Positions 7,169 through 13,691 of a DNA stretch of 18,364 nucleotides are shown one piece after another. Source of the DNA: an uncultured bacterium. GTDB taxonomy: Bacteria > Verrucomicrobiota > Kiritimatiellia > RFP12 > UBA1067. The stretch covers positions 1 to 18,364 of the forward strand of contig URIT01000058.1 of assembly GCA_900547945.1 (NCBI GenBank). Direction: 5' to 3'. Position 1 is the stretch's first letter. Each line of letters starts with the position of its first letter. The notes beneath the pieces were generated by a model that searched no databases, was not told where the DNA came from, and saw only the letters and a program-made list of their open reading frames with translations. The position numbers and the translations under genes are program-made.

Positions 7169-7522
7169 ATGGCGTATCCGCGTTCCCTCGTTCGTTCTTC
7201 CTTCGATCCCGACCGCATCGCGGCGTGTCTGACCATGAAGACGCCTACGCACCGCGCCGCCGCGAAGCGGCACTACTACGCCGAGTTCGTCGGGAACACG
7301 GCCTCCGTCCGCTGGGTCAGGGGTCGCGTCCATGTGAAGCTGGAGCGGGTGTTTGAGTCCGAGGTCGAACATGCGCACTACCGGGATGGTCTGCTTGAGG
7401 TGAACCTCGTTAGCGGTGCCCACTACGTCCTCGACGTTGCCTTCGGCAAGGTTGTGTCGGTCTCCGGCCTTCCCGAACTCCCGAAGCACCTCCCCATCAC
7501 CCCGGCCGCACGGGCCGCGTAA
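7169..7522 (+). CDS. Unknown 117-aa protein, copy 2
   Basis: This is a near-identical duplicate of the protein encoded at 5117-5470; three of 354 bases differ and all three change the amino acid (S14P, R23M, late T-to-I). Family unknown: a small, basic, probably beta-rich soluble protein. The sequence before the ATG is degraded relative to copy 1: the GGAG ribosome binding site reads AGAG and the upstream AT-rich hairpin has lost its left arm to a run of ten G. Copy 2 may therefore be more weakly expressed. It is followed by the inverted hairpin, the extra ~120-bp segment and the perfect palindrome. Confidence 0.6.
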   Translation: MAYPRSLVRSSFDPDRIAACLTMKTPTHRAAAKRHYYAEFVGNTASVRWVRGRVHVKLERVFESEVEHAHYRDGLLEVNLVSGAHYVLDVAFGKVVSVSGLPELPKHLPITPAARAA

Positions 7523-7540
7523 GGCGGTTTGGAGGGGCCA

Positions 7541-7565
7541 GGGAGGGTCGCGCTCCCGCGCGACC
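7541..7565 (-). repeat. REP-like hairpin element, inverted (copy 2)
   Basis: On the minus strand: GGTCGCGC, loop GGGA, GCGCGACC, then CTCCC; a perfect 8-bp stem. Copy 1 at 5489-5513 has one base change (a G-T pair) in the stem. Confidence 0.65.
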
Positions 7566-7574
7566 GTAACCGGG

Positions 7575-7694
7575 CGACAGTCCTCAAACGGGAATTCTGT
7601 CGTGACCGTCGGGGGCTGTCGCCAAAGACGAGAGTGTCGCAACTTGTTGTGACCGGGTTCCTCCTCTGCCATGAGTTTCTCCTCTGCCGCGAAC
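7575..7694. other. ~120-bp segment present only in module copy 2
   Basis: Copy 1 reads CCGGG directly into A-GGTGGC. In copy 2 the two sides are separated by about 120 bp, containing CGACAG/CTGTCG inverted repeats and a direct repeat of CTCCTCTGCC. There is no ORF. Either an insertion in copy 2 or a deletion in copy 1. Confidence 0.7.
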
Positions 7695-7815
7695 GGTGGC
7701 GGGGGGGGGCGGCCGGGAAATCCGAATTTGGGTCGGAATCCTGATTGGAGACGGTCCCCATGTGTGGGTTGGTCGACCGAGGACCACGATGCGTTTCTCA
7801 CGATGCGTTTCTGCG

Positions 7816-7847
7816 GATTTCACGTCGGAACGTTCCGACGTGAAATC
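7816..7847. repeat. 32-bp perfect palindrome, copy 2
   Basis: GATTTCACGTCGGAAC followed by its exact reverse complement, 16 of 16 pairs. It ends the duplicated module. Unlike copy 1 it is not directly followed by the leader. Confidence 0.8.
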
Positions 7848-8176
7848 CCACATCAAGTCAGTTCTTCATTTATGACGTGTTCCAATCAAGAATCGATTCA
7901 TTTATTCAGTTTCGATTTGAGGAAAACTTTTCCGCAACGTAATCTCATTTCCCGAGACTCCACATGAACCATGGATATGGTGTATTCCTCAACATTGTGT
8001 AAATCCTGTTAATCCTGTCGAAAAACAGGCATCTCGCCCTCTGGAAAGCAATCTAGGAATACCGTCCCGGCGTTTCAACCACGATTCCGCCACGGGACGG
8101 TGAATCGGTCGCGCAGGAGCGCGACCCTCCCATGCCACGGACGCCACACGCCAAGGTGGTCGTTGGATTTACGTGC
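7848..8176. other. Intergenic stretch without a gene
   Basis: The first ~200 bp are AT-rich with no supported ORF. The rest holds CCGTCCCG with CGGGACGG (a hairpin near 8060-8101) and the REP-like element at 8107-8134. No function is assigned. Confidence 0.5.
8107..8134 (+). repeat. REP-like hairpin element + CTCCCATG
   Basis: GGTCGCGC, loop AGGA, GCGCGACC (8107-8126): a perfect 8-bp stem followed by CTCCCATG. Best-preserved plus-strand member of the dispersed family in this window. Confidence 0.7.
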
Positions 8177-8208
8177 GATTTCACAGCGGAATGTTCCGAC
8201 ATGAAATC
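8177..8208. repeat. 32-bp palindrome, diverged copy 3
   Basis: GATTTCACAGCGGAAT followed by GTTCCGACATGAAATC; about 12 of 16 positions pair. It is followed by CTCC and the second leader exactly as copy 1 is followed by the first, which shows that palindrome and leader travel together. Confidence 0.65.
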
Positions 8209-8321
8209 CTCCTTGAAAGACTTTCCGCGTAAGATTTCGTGTCCTTTGCGTAGTACATTGATGGAAGGTGGTTGAGTTGCATCCAGCGATGAAATCGCCG
8301 ACCATGGCTCGGAAGCCGACC

Positions 8322-8350
8322 TTGCCAGTGTGCAGAGGTTGTGGTAGACT
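8322..8350 (+). promoter_or_regulatory. Candidate promoter of the nine-gene operon
   Basis: TTGCCA (8322-8327), 17-nt spacer, TAGACT (8345-8350) preceded by TGG. It matches the boxes at 5870-5899 in sequence and position relative to the structured leader. It would give a 5' UTR of roughly 290 nt. Confidence 0.5.
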
Positions 8351-8472
8351 GTCGGCGTTGACTGCGATTTCTTCGCGGGAGACGATTGCTCTTTACCAAA
8401 GTGGACCTGGGCGTCTGCCCTGGTCCGCACTTCAACCATGTTGCGTTCTGCGCATCGTTGGCTCACTGGAAA

Positions 8473-8569
8473 CCTGGAAACTTCCTTTATGCGGAGCCAT
8501 GCGACGTGCGGGATGCGTCCCCTCAAGGGGCGCACCTCCTGTCGTGTCTTCCGCATGGGCTTTTCCAGG
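8473..8569 (+). ncRNA. Candidate structured leader RNA, copy 2
   Basis: CCTGGAAA (8473-8480) pairs perfectly with TTTCCAGG (8562-8569) and ATGCGGA (8489-8495) with TCCGCAT (8550-8556). Inside, GCGA pairs with TCGT, CGGGA with TCCTG, and the apical hairpin is TGCGTCCCC-TCAA-GGGGCGCA. It is the same length and helix order as the copy at 5925-6021. A further hairpin, CACGGAA (8583-8589) with TTCCGTG (8613-8619), lies between it and the first gene. About 90 extra bases after the promoter boxes distinguish this leader from copy 1. Confidence 0.6.
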
Positions 8570-8647
8570 GCCTCCAGTGAAACACGGAAGGGAAGGTGTG
8601 TCCCCTTTTCTTTTCCGTGAATGAAACTGGGGACGTGGAGAAGATTG

Positions 8648-9691
8648 ATGAGATCAAAAGATTTCATGGAATGGATGGAAGCCGATGGTTTGAATAAGAC
8701 TACGGTTAAATCGCGATTGGCTAATTGCCGGACCATTGAGAAATACCAACATGTTAGTCTTGATGAAGAATATGATCTTGATCGGTGTGAACATCTGATC
8801 ACGTTGTTCACATATACAACTGATGATGAACGGACTGGTAAAGAACCACGTCATCAAGTACCTATCAAGAGGGACATTCGTAATGGTAGCGCCACATATA
8901 AAGCTTCTATAAGAATGTATGTGAAATTTAGAGATTCGGAGAATGGGGAGGTTGTAACTCCGTGTCGTCCAGAACCTCGTCGTGTTCCACATGTTCGAAA
9001 TATAAAGAAAAATGCCGTAAAACCTAATCGCGAGTCATACGGTGAATTCCTAGAGGCATTTGGTATTATGCCACAGGCGGTTTCTGATTTTGGATTGAAC
9101 TATTCGGTGTTTGCGGAACCGGACGTGGCCTGGGAACAGTGGAAAAGGCTGAAGAAGGATCTATTTGATGACTTGTTGTACATCAGGGCGAAGAGAGGTG
9201 ACGATCAAGACCGTGAATTTCAGTTCTACAAACGCTTGCATACATATCTTTTTGAGAACGGCAGACTGGAGCGTGATACTACCGGAAACTATCACCCGCG
9301 GCAGAATCTGCAGCGCGCAGTAGGTTGGATGGTCACAATTCATCCAAAGCAGGGTACAGGTGTACTCGTGAACTTTCAAACGTCGCATGTTCTGAGTGGT
9401 AGGACACATAATCCGTTACTTTATTCCGCTGTATGGAATATAGCCTTTACGCCTAAGATTATTGATCCGTTTACAGGTGATGAGGCATATGGGGAGGTTG
9501 CCAAATTATTCCGGGAAGCATTTCTGAAGAAGATTCATGCAAGGTTTGCGAAATGCATAGAAGATTACAATCGTGTTATTGATGAACAAAAGATTCTAAG
9601 CCGAATCAACGATTTTCATGACGAGTTCTTCAAAGATGACGAATTAGTTCGTTTTAAAAAAGCAGCACATGATCAGTGGGCTGCCGTGTAG
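8648..9691 (+). CDS. Unknown 347-aa protein, first gene of the nine-gene operon
   Basis: I do not recognise the whole protein. Residues ~1-100 form a small domain (FMEWMEADGLNKTTVKSR, CRTIEKY, LFTYTTDDERTG, ATYKASIRMYVKFRD) that matches in pattern the entire 102-aa protein at the end of the operon. I have the impression that domains like this occur at the N-terminus of varied bacterial effector-type proteins, but cannot name it. Residues ~125-347 are a mixed alpha/beta region (WEQWKRLKKDLFDDLLYIRAKR, NLQRAVGWMVTIHPKQGTG) with a charged helical end; no catalytic motif is evident. There is no signal peptide or TM. I prefer ATG 8648 (GGAG 7 nt upstream) over the in-frame ATG 8621, which lacks a ribosome binding site. 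GC is much lower than in the flanking genes, suggesting transfer. Confidence 0.7.
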   Translation: MRSKDFMEWMEADGLNKTTVKSRLANCRTIEKYQHVSLDEEYDLDRCEHLITLFTYTTDDERTGKEPRHQVPIKRDIRNGSATYKASIRMYVKFRDSENGEVVTPCRPEPRRVPHVRNIKKNAVKPNRESYGEFLEAFGIMPQAVSDFGLNYSVFAEPDVAWEQWKRLKKDLFDDLLYIRAKRGDDQDREFQFYKRLHTYLFENGRLERDTTGNYHPRQNLQRAVGWMVTIHPKQGTGVLVNFQTSHVLSGRTHNPLLYSAVWNIAFTPKIIDPFTGDEAYGEVAKLFREAFLKKIHARFAKCIEDYNRVIDEQKILSRINDFHDEFFKDDELVRFKKAAHDQWAAV

Positions 9692-9724
9692 ATCATGATC
9701 CTAATGGCATAGGGGTTTACTTTA

Positions 9725-10369
9725 GTGAAAATCCAAAGGAAAGGTTACTTGATCGGTGTACTTATTCTACTGGCTTTCTTTTGGCTGGTAGGGGAAATCG
9801 GCAATCGCTTTGAGTGGGTACGGAAAAACTGCCATTCCGTGAAATCGAGCTACCGTGCGGCACGTACGGATGCCGCACGAGACTGGCGGATTCAGAAGGA
9901 CCGACGGGCACAGGAAGAAACATCCGCCAAGATGGCAGAGGAGGCCTCGCGCCAGAAACGAGAGATGGTCGAGGCACAGCGGCAAGCCAGCGAACAAAAG
10001 GAAAAAGCCCTGCGTGAGTTCGCCTTGAAGGAGTCGCCGGTCCTGTGGAGATCCGTCGTCCAGATGCGTCGGGATATCGCCGAACAGGATCGCCGTATCG
10101 GAGAACTTGCACAGGCCCTTCGTATGATGGGAAACGACCCCGAGGCCGACATGGACTATCAAAAGTTCGTGGAACAGCGTGTTCGCCTTCAGGCCTCGTT
10201 GGACGGTGTCTTGGAAAAGGTGAAGGAGGCCTACATCGCCTCATGTAAATTCGCCGCCGCCATGGGACGGAAGGAACGGGCGGCGTTTGAGGAACACGCA
10301 ACGAAAGAGGGTGCGGTCGAGGCCGAGGCCACAAGTTCGCGTTACAACAACATGCGATTGAACAAGTAG
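9725..10369 (+). CDS. Membrane-anchored coiled-coil protein (214 aa)
   Basis: The family is not recognised. One hydrophobic segment at residues ~8-24 (YLIGVLILLAFFWLVGEIG) follows a basic N-terminus. After it comes a long, highly charged, Ala/Glu/Gln/Arg-rich helix (~45-110, for example AQEETSAKMAEEASRQKREM) and a second helical stretch (~115-200). The protein looks like a single-pass anchor with a coiled-coil stalk. It starts at GTG 9725, with AGGGG about 10 nt upstream, 33 nt after the previous gene. The next gene encodes another N-terminal-TM coiled-coil protein, so the two may form a hetero-oligomer (inference). Which side of the membrane carries the coil is uncertain. Confidence 0.75.
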   Translation: MKIQRKGYLIGVLILLAFFWLVGEIGNRFEWVRKNCHSVKSSYRAARTDAARDWRIQKDRRAQEETSAKMAEEASRQKREMVEAQRQASEQKEKALREFALKESPVLWRSVVQMRRDIAEQDRRIGELAQALRMMGNDPEADMDYQKFVEQRVRLQASLDGVLEKVKEAYIASCKFAAAMGRKERAAFEEHATKEGAVEAEATSSRYNNMRLNK

Positions 10370-10399
10370 AACATGGTATAAAAAAACAAGGAGAGTATG

Positions 10400-11215
10400 A
10401 TGGCAAAGGTTATCCTGTTAGTAGTTGGTATCGGCATCGCGATTGCGGGCGTGTTCGTTCTGTCTTCGCAGGACAGTCGCCGTGAGGTTCTGGACCGTGT
10501 TGACGCCGCCGCCGGTTCGCTTGCCAATGACGGAGATGCGTCGGCGCCGCGCATTGTGCGCGAACAGCAACGTAAAGAGCGTAAGCGGCAGAACAATACG
10601 TGGACGCCCGAGAACCAGGTAAACCATCCTGTTGAGTACTGCCAGGCGCAGCTTGAAGAGGTCGCCAAGATGGAAAAGAAACTTGATGTCCAACTCCACC
10701 GACTGGCCACTTCAAAGAGTGCGGTTGAACGAACGCTTGCTGATGCCGAAACGCAGACGGCTTCGTTTACGAAGTTCCTCACGGATGCCAAGGTGGCCTA
10801 TCGGACCGCCGATGCGGCGAATACATGGCCGTTGACCATCAACGGCTGTGTGTTGACCAGGGAAAAGGCCCAGGAAAAGATCGTCGAGGCCGCGAATCGC
10901 CTTTCGGTGCTAAAACAGACGAGTACCACGTCCAAGGCAAACCTCGTTCGCCTCGGAAAGAAACTGGACGGTCTTCATGCCGAAAGACGTGCGCTTGTCA
11001 CATTGCGGGAACGGCTCACGACCACGATTTCGGACATCAAGACGAAACAGATGCTGGATGCGGAGAAGGGAATCAAGGATGCCCTCAACGCCATCAACGA
11101 TTCCCTGGCCTCGCTCAGTCCCGCGAGTTCCGATCCGTCCCTGGCGGAGCTGATCCAACCGGACAATGCGTCCGTTCGCGAAGCCACGTTCAACGCCATC
11201 ATGGCCCAGCCTTGA
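10400..11215 (+). CDS. Membrane-anchored coiled-coil protein (271 aa)
   Basis: The family is not recognised. An N-terminal hydrophobic segment (VILLVVGIGIAIAGVFVLSS) is followed by a charged linker containing NNTWTPENQVNHPVEYC and then long helices at ~90-240 (YCQAQLEEVAKMEKKLDVQL, LKQTSTTSKANLVRLGKKL, RERLTTTISDIKTKQML) typical of coiled coils. No enzymatic motif is seen. Two adjacent ATGs exist at 10397 and 10400; AAGGAG (10388-10393) is 6 nt from the second, so I use that one. The gene is 30 nt after the similar anchor gene, and its stop is separated by a single base from the start of the next gene, indicating translational coupling. Confidence 0.75.
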   Translation: MAKVILLVVGIGIAIAGVFVLSSQDSRREVLDRVDAAAGSLANDGDASAPRIVREQQRKERKRQNNTWTPENQVNHPVEYCQAQLEEVAKMEKKLDVQLHRLATSKSAVERTLADAETQTASFTKFLTDAKVAYRTADAANTWPLTINGCVLTREKAQEKIVEAANRLSVLKQTSTTSKANLVRLGKKLDGLHAERRALVTLRERLTTTISDIKTKQMLDAEKGIKDALNAINDSLASLSPASSDPSLAELIQPDNASVREATFNAIMAQP

Positions 11216-11216
11216 C

Positions 11217-11429
11217 ATGTCGGATGATAACGCCATCGTTGGCTGCCTGGGCGGGCTCTTTTGCGGTTGGCTTGCGCTGTGGCTGCTTGCCAACGCCGTG
11301 GAACTTGTCCACAAGGTTCCAGGGGCGGGAAACGTTATCGATGGGGTCCGCTTTACCGTGGGGTTGATTGTCTATTTCGTGGTAGCGTTACTTTCAAGCA
11401 TCGGAGAACTTATTGCATGGTGTTTCTGA
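11217..11429 (+). CDS. Small two-TM membrane protein (70 aa)
   Basis: The family is unknown. Starting at ATG 11217, one base after the preceding stop, it reads MSDDNAIVGCLGGLFCGWLA and contains two hydrophobic segments (~7-27 and ~43-66) joined by a short loop (VHKVPGAGNVIDG). The one-base gap suggests translation by reinitiation, so its product is probably made in step with the coiled-coil protein before it. An alternative longer start at 11166 would overlap the upstream gene by 50 bases and adds no membrane-like sequence, so I reject it. It is a likely integral partner of the neighbouring membrane proteins (inference from context only). Confidence 0.65.
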   Translation: MSDDNAIVGCLGGLFCGWLALWLLANAVELVHKVPGAGNVIDGVRFTVGLIVYFVVALLSSIGELIAWCF

Positions 11430-11475
11430 AGGAACTGGAACTGTAACTGAGATTCAATTTTAAGGAGAAGATGAA

Positions 11476-12324
11476 ATGAGTAGTTTTTCAGTAACGGCAA
11501 CAAAAGCTGAACTTTTAGAACGGCATAGAAAGGCAATGAAGGAGGTAATGAAGGCGATGTCTCCTTTGGATAACTATGGTTATTCCCATGAGATTAACTA
11601 TTCGTCTTGTCCAAAGTGCCATGGAAAGGGGCGCTTGAAGTGTGGAACATGTCATGGCGAAAAGCAACTGACTTGTCCAAAATGTAATGGCAAAGGAAGA
11701 TTCACAAACTGTAAAAAGTGTAACGGGAAACTGGTGATACCATGCAGTACCTGTAATGGGTCCGGTTCGCTTGGGAAAAGGTGTTCTGTTTGTCATGGGA
11801 GTGGGAAAGTTGAGAAGACTCGTTGGATCAACTGTGGTAATTGTCATGCAACTGGGTATGGAGACCATGGGAGGACTTGTGGAATCTGCCGCGGAAGTGG
11901 CCAAATAAAAGAATATTACAAGGAGATCTGTCCTAATTGCCACGGTACTGGATATGATGGAACGAAACGTTGTTCAGACTGTGCGGGGAAAGGGGAAGTC
12001 ACGTGCCCGCATTGCAGGGGAACGGGACGCGCCTACTGTTCAACGTGTAGCGGGACGGGGAAGGTAGTATGTGATCATTGTAATGGGAAAGGCGATGTTA
12101 GATGCCCCTCTTGCGCGTCTCGCCAGAGAAAGGAAGAACAAGAGCGGGATGCCCGTCTAAGAAAAAAACAACGGCGCAAGAGGATTATGGCCCGTTGCCG
12201 GCGTCTTCTGTTCTTGGCCATTTTTATCTTCCTTGTAGTAAAGGGTCCAGAGTTGATCGGGTACAATATCGTTGGTAATACTCTGTGGTGGATTCGTGAA
12301 GTCTTTGTCATTTGGCGTTACTGA
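11476..12324 (+). CDS. Multi-CXXCXGXG zinc protein with C-terminal TM
   Basis: This encodes 282 aa. Residues ~44-215 hold fourteen CXXC units, most in the CXXCXGXG form known from the zinc-binding region of DnaJ (CPKCHGKG, CPKCNGKG, CSTCNGSG, CSVCHGSG, CPNCHGTG, CPHCRGTG, CSTCSGTG, CDHCNGKG). DnaJ has four; there is no J domain or HPD motif here, so this is not DnaJ. A basic coiled stretch (~216-240, KEEQERDARLRKKQRRKR) is followed by a hydrophobic TM (LLFLAIFIFLVV) and a short tail, giving a tail-anchored topology with the zinc region probably cytoplasmic. AAGGAG (11462-11467) is 8 nt before ATG 11476. DnaJ-type zinc regions bind unfolded polypeptides or act as thiol centres; either role is inference here. 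Confidence 0.8.
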   Translation: MSSFSVTATKAELLERHRKAMKEVMKAMSPLDNYGYSHEINYSSCPKCHGKGRLKCGTCHGEKQLTCPKCNGKGRFTNCKKCNGKLVIPCSTCNGSGSLGKRCSVCHGSGKVEKTRWINCGNCHATGYGDHGRTCGICRGSGQIKEYYKEICPNCHGTGYDGTKRCSDCAGKGEVTCPHCRGTGRAYCSTCSGTGKVVCDHCNGKGDVRCPSCASRQRKEEQERDARLRKKQRRKRIMARCRRLLFLAIFIFLVVKGPELIGYNIVGNTLWWIREVFVIWRY

Positions 12325-12352
12325 TCACATCCAAACGAAATGAGGTAGTGAA

Positions 12353-12610
12353 ATGAAAGCTGGCTGCTGTGGTTGTTTGACGTTTTTCCTGTTGTTGCTT
12401 TCAATTGGTATCGCCGGGCCCTGCACGCGGGATATGAAGGGTCTTCTGGATCATCTGGTCACGACGGCGAATGCCCAGTTCGAGGCCCGTAAAGCCGCGT
12501 ATGGCATCAAAACGGAACCGCCAACCGAAACGAAGGAGACTGCCGGTACTGAGGAGAAGGCAAGTGAGGAAAGCAGTTCCCATGAAGATGCGGTAGATCA
12601 GGAATACTAG
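12353..12610 (+). CDS. Small membrane or exported protein (85 aa)
   Basis: The family is unknown. The N-terminus MKAGCCGCLTFFLLLLSIGIAG is a hydrophobic signal or TM segment with three early Cys. The following Cys (IAGPC) does not fit a normal lipobox because Pro precedes it. The remainder is a short helix (~28-50) and a Thr/Glu/Ser-rich acidic tail (PPTETKETAGTEEKASEE) likely to be disordered. GAGG (12342-12345) is 7 nt before ATG 12353 and the gene lies 28 nt after the zinc protein, so co-transcription is likely. It could be an accessory subunit of the same membrane complex (inference). Confidence 0.65.
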   Translation: MKAGCCGCLTFFLLLLSIGIAGPCTRDMKGLLDHLVTTANAQFEARKAAYGIKTEPPTETKETAGTEEKASEESSSHEDAVDQEY

Positions 12611-12645
12611 GTACATGAATTTCCAGTAAAAAAAGGAGAAGTACA

Positions 12646-13575
12646 ATGAAATGCCCAAACTGTGGTGAAGAGATTCCCGATACAGCAAAGTTCTGTGGGG
12701 AATGTGGTACAAAGATCGAGAAAAAGGTTTGTTGTCCTGAGTGTGGAAACGAACTGAAATCGGGGGCGAAATTCTGTCCCGAGTGTGGAACGAAGGTTGG
12801 GAGTTCCGCAGATACGAGTTCTTCTGCATCCAAGGAAACGAAGAAAGAGGCGAAGGCCACTTCTCCGTGGGGAGGAATGCTCAATGAGGAGATCTTGACA
12901 CGACAGCTTGACGACACGCAGCGTGAAGCCATTAGAAGCGTTCTGCTGAGGTTCAAGAATGAACATGATTGCGATCGCCTGCTTGTCCGTGATAAAAATA
13001 TGAGCCATGAAGACAATCAGGCTTTTCGTGAGAAGTTTGAAAACTTCAGGAAGGTTGTCAATAAACGATTCGGGTTTGAAGCCATTGAGAGTGATGTCCT
13101 TCAGAATACTTTTGCCATATTGGACTATGGAAACGAGGGCACGGGACGTCGAGCAACGGTGTTTTCGACAAGCGGAATCTGCGTATGCGGCAAGGAGTTC
13201 CCGAAGTTGGTTGACGGGGAACCGCGTGGAGGCATTATCCCGTGGGTTTGCTTCTATCAGTTCTCGTCGCCGAATAATGAGAAGAGCTACTGCCTGTGGG
13301 ATTTCATGGAGATGCTGCGTTCGGACAATGTCCCCGATGAGATGCGGGATGAACTGAAACAGGAATCGGCGGATCCTTCGTCGATACCCAGCAACATGAT
13401 GCGTTTCTCCAATACAGGGTTGGACGCCGATGCCGTCGAAGAACTGATCCAGAACATCAAGGCGGCTATGGATGGACGGGTGACGCCCTCCTCCGAAAAT
13501 GAGGAAGAAATCGGAGAAGAGGCTCCAGAAGAGGAGATTGAGGAAGAGGAGATCATTGAGGAGGAGGAAGAGTAA
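12646..13575 (+). CDS. Double zinc-ribbon protein with acidic tail (309 aa)
   Basis: Two zinc ribbons occupy residues 3-20 (C3, C6, C17, C20) and 30-47 (C30, C33, C44, C47), of the CPNCG...FCxxCG type common in bacterial membrane-stress and secretion accessory proteins. A Ser-rich linker leads to a ~200-residue domain (~75-280) that I do not recognise (LLRFKNEHDCDRLLVRDKNM, ICVCGKEFPKL, IPWVCFYQF). The last ~25 residues are almost all Glu. There is no TM. AAGGAG (12633-12638) is 7 nt before ATG 12646. The soluble protein with its acidic tail could contact the basic regions of the zinc/TM protein two genes upstream (inference). Confidence 0.75.
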   Translation: MKCPNCGEEIPDTAKFCGECGTKIEKKVCCPECGNELKSGAKFCPECGTKVGSSADTSSSASKETKKEAKATSPWGGMLNEEILTRQLDDTQREAIRSVLLRFKNEHDCDRLLVRDKNMSHEDNQAFREKFENFRKVVNKRFGFEAIESDVLQNTFAILDYGNEGTGRRATVFSTSGICVCGKEFPKLVDGEPRGGIIPWVCFYQFSSPNNEKSYCLWDFMEMLRSDNVPDEMRDELKQESADPSSIPSNMMRFSNTGLDADAVEELIQNIKAAMDGRVTPSSENEEEIGEEAPEEEIEEEEIIEEEEE

Positions 13576-13634
13576 AGCGAAGCAATGTTCGGCATTGAAA
13601 GTTAAAGGAAACGAAATTCCCTAGAGAAGAAAGG

Positions 13635-13664
13635 TGCCTACGTCAAACGACTTTGGCGTAGGCA
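13635..13664 (+). promoter_or_regulatory. 13-bp hairpin inside the operon
   Basis: TGCCTACGTCAAA (13635-13647), loop CGAC, and the complementary arm 13652-13664 with one G-T pair. It has no T-tract, so it is not a standard terminator. It sits in the longest gap of the operon (116 nt), just before the last two genes, and could be an attenuator, an mRNA-stability element or an operator. Confidence 0.6.
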
Positions 13665-13691
13665 ACTCATGGCACAACAGGAAAGTAGACT

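Larger units (their letters stand above)
7024..7847 (+). repeat. Duplicated module, copy 2
   Basis: Direct repeat of 4977-5677. It differs by a G10 run at 7111-7120 in place of part of copy 1's AT-rich hairpin, by three coding substitutions, and by a ~120-bp segment (7575-7694) absent from copy 1. It ends with a perfect version of the palindrome. Confidence 0.85.

Noticed and set aside
5117..7522. Insertion sequence with the 117-aa protein as transposase
   Set aside because: The protein is too short and has no DDE, HUH or serine-recombinase motif; no terminal inverted repeats or target duplications were found at the module borders.
5925..8569. Retron-type ncRNA
   Set aside because: No reverse transcriptase gene is present in the window and the fold shows no recognisable msr/msd layout.
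8053..8811. 252-codon minus-strand frame over the second leader
   Set aside because: It covers the palindrome, promoter boxes, structured leader and the start of a plus-strand gene. The homologous leader at 5678-6060 does not keep the frame, so conservation is not at protein level.
11476..12324. DnaJ chaperone
   Set aside because: No J domain, no HPD motif, no C-terminal substrate domain, and too many zinc units; only the zinc-repeat type is shared.
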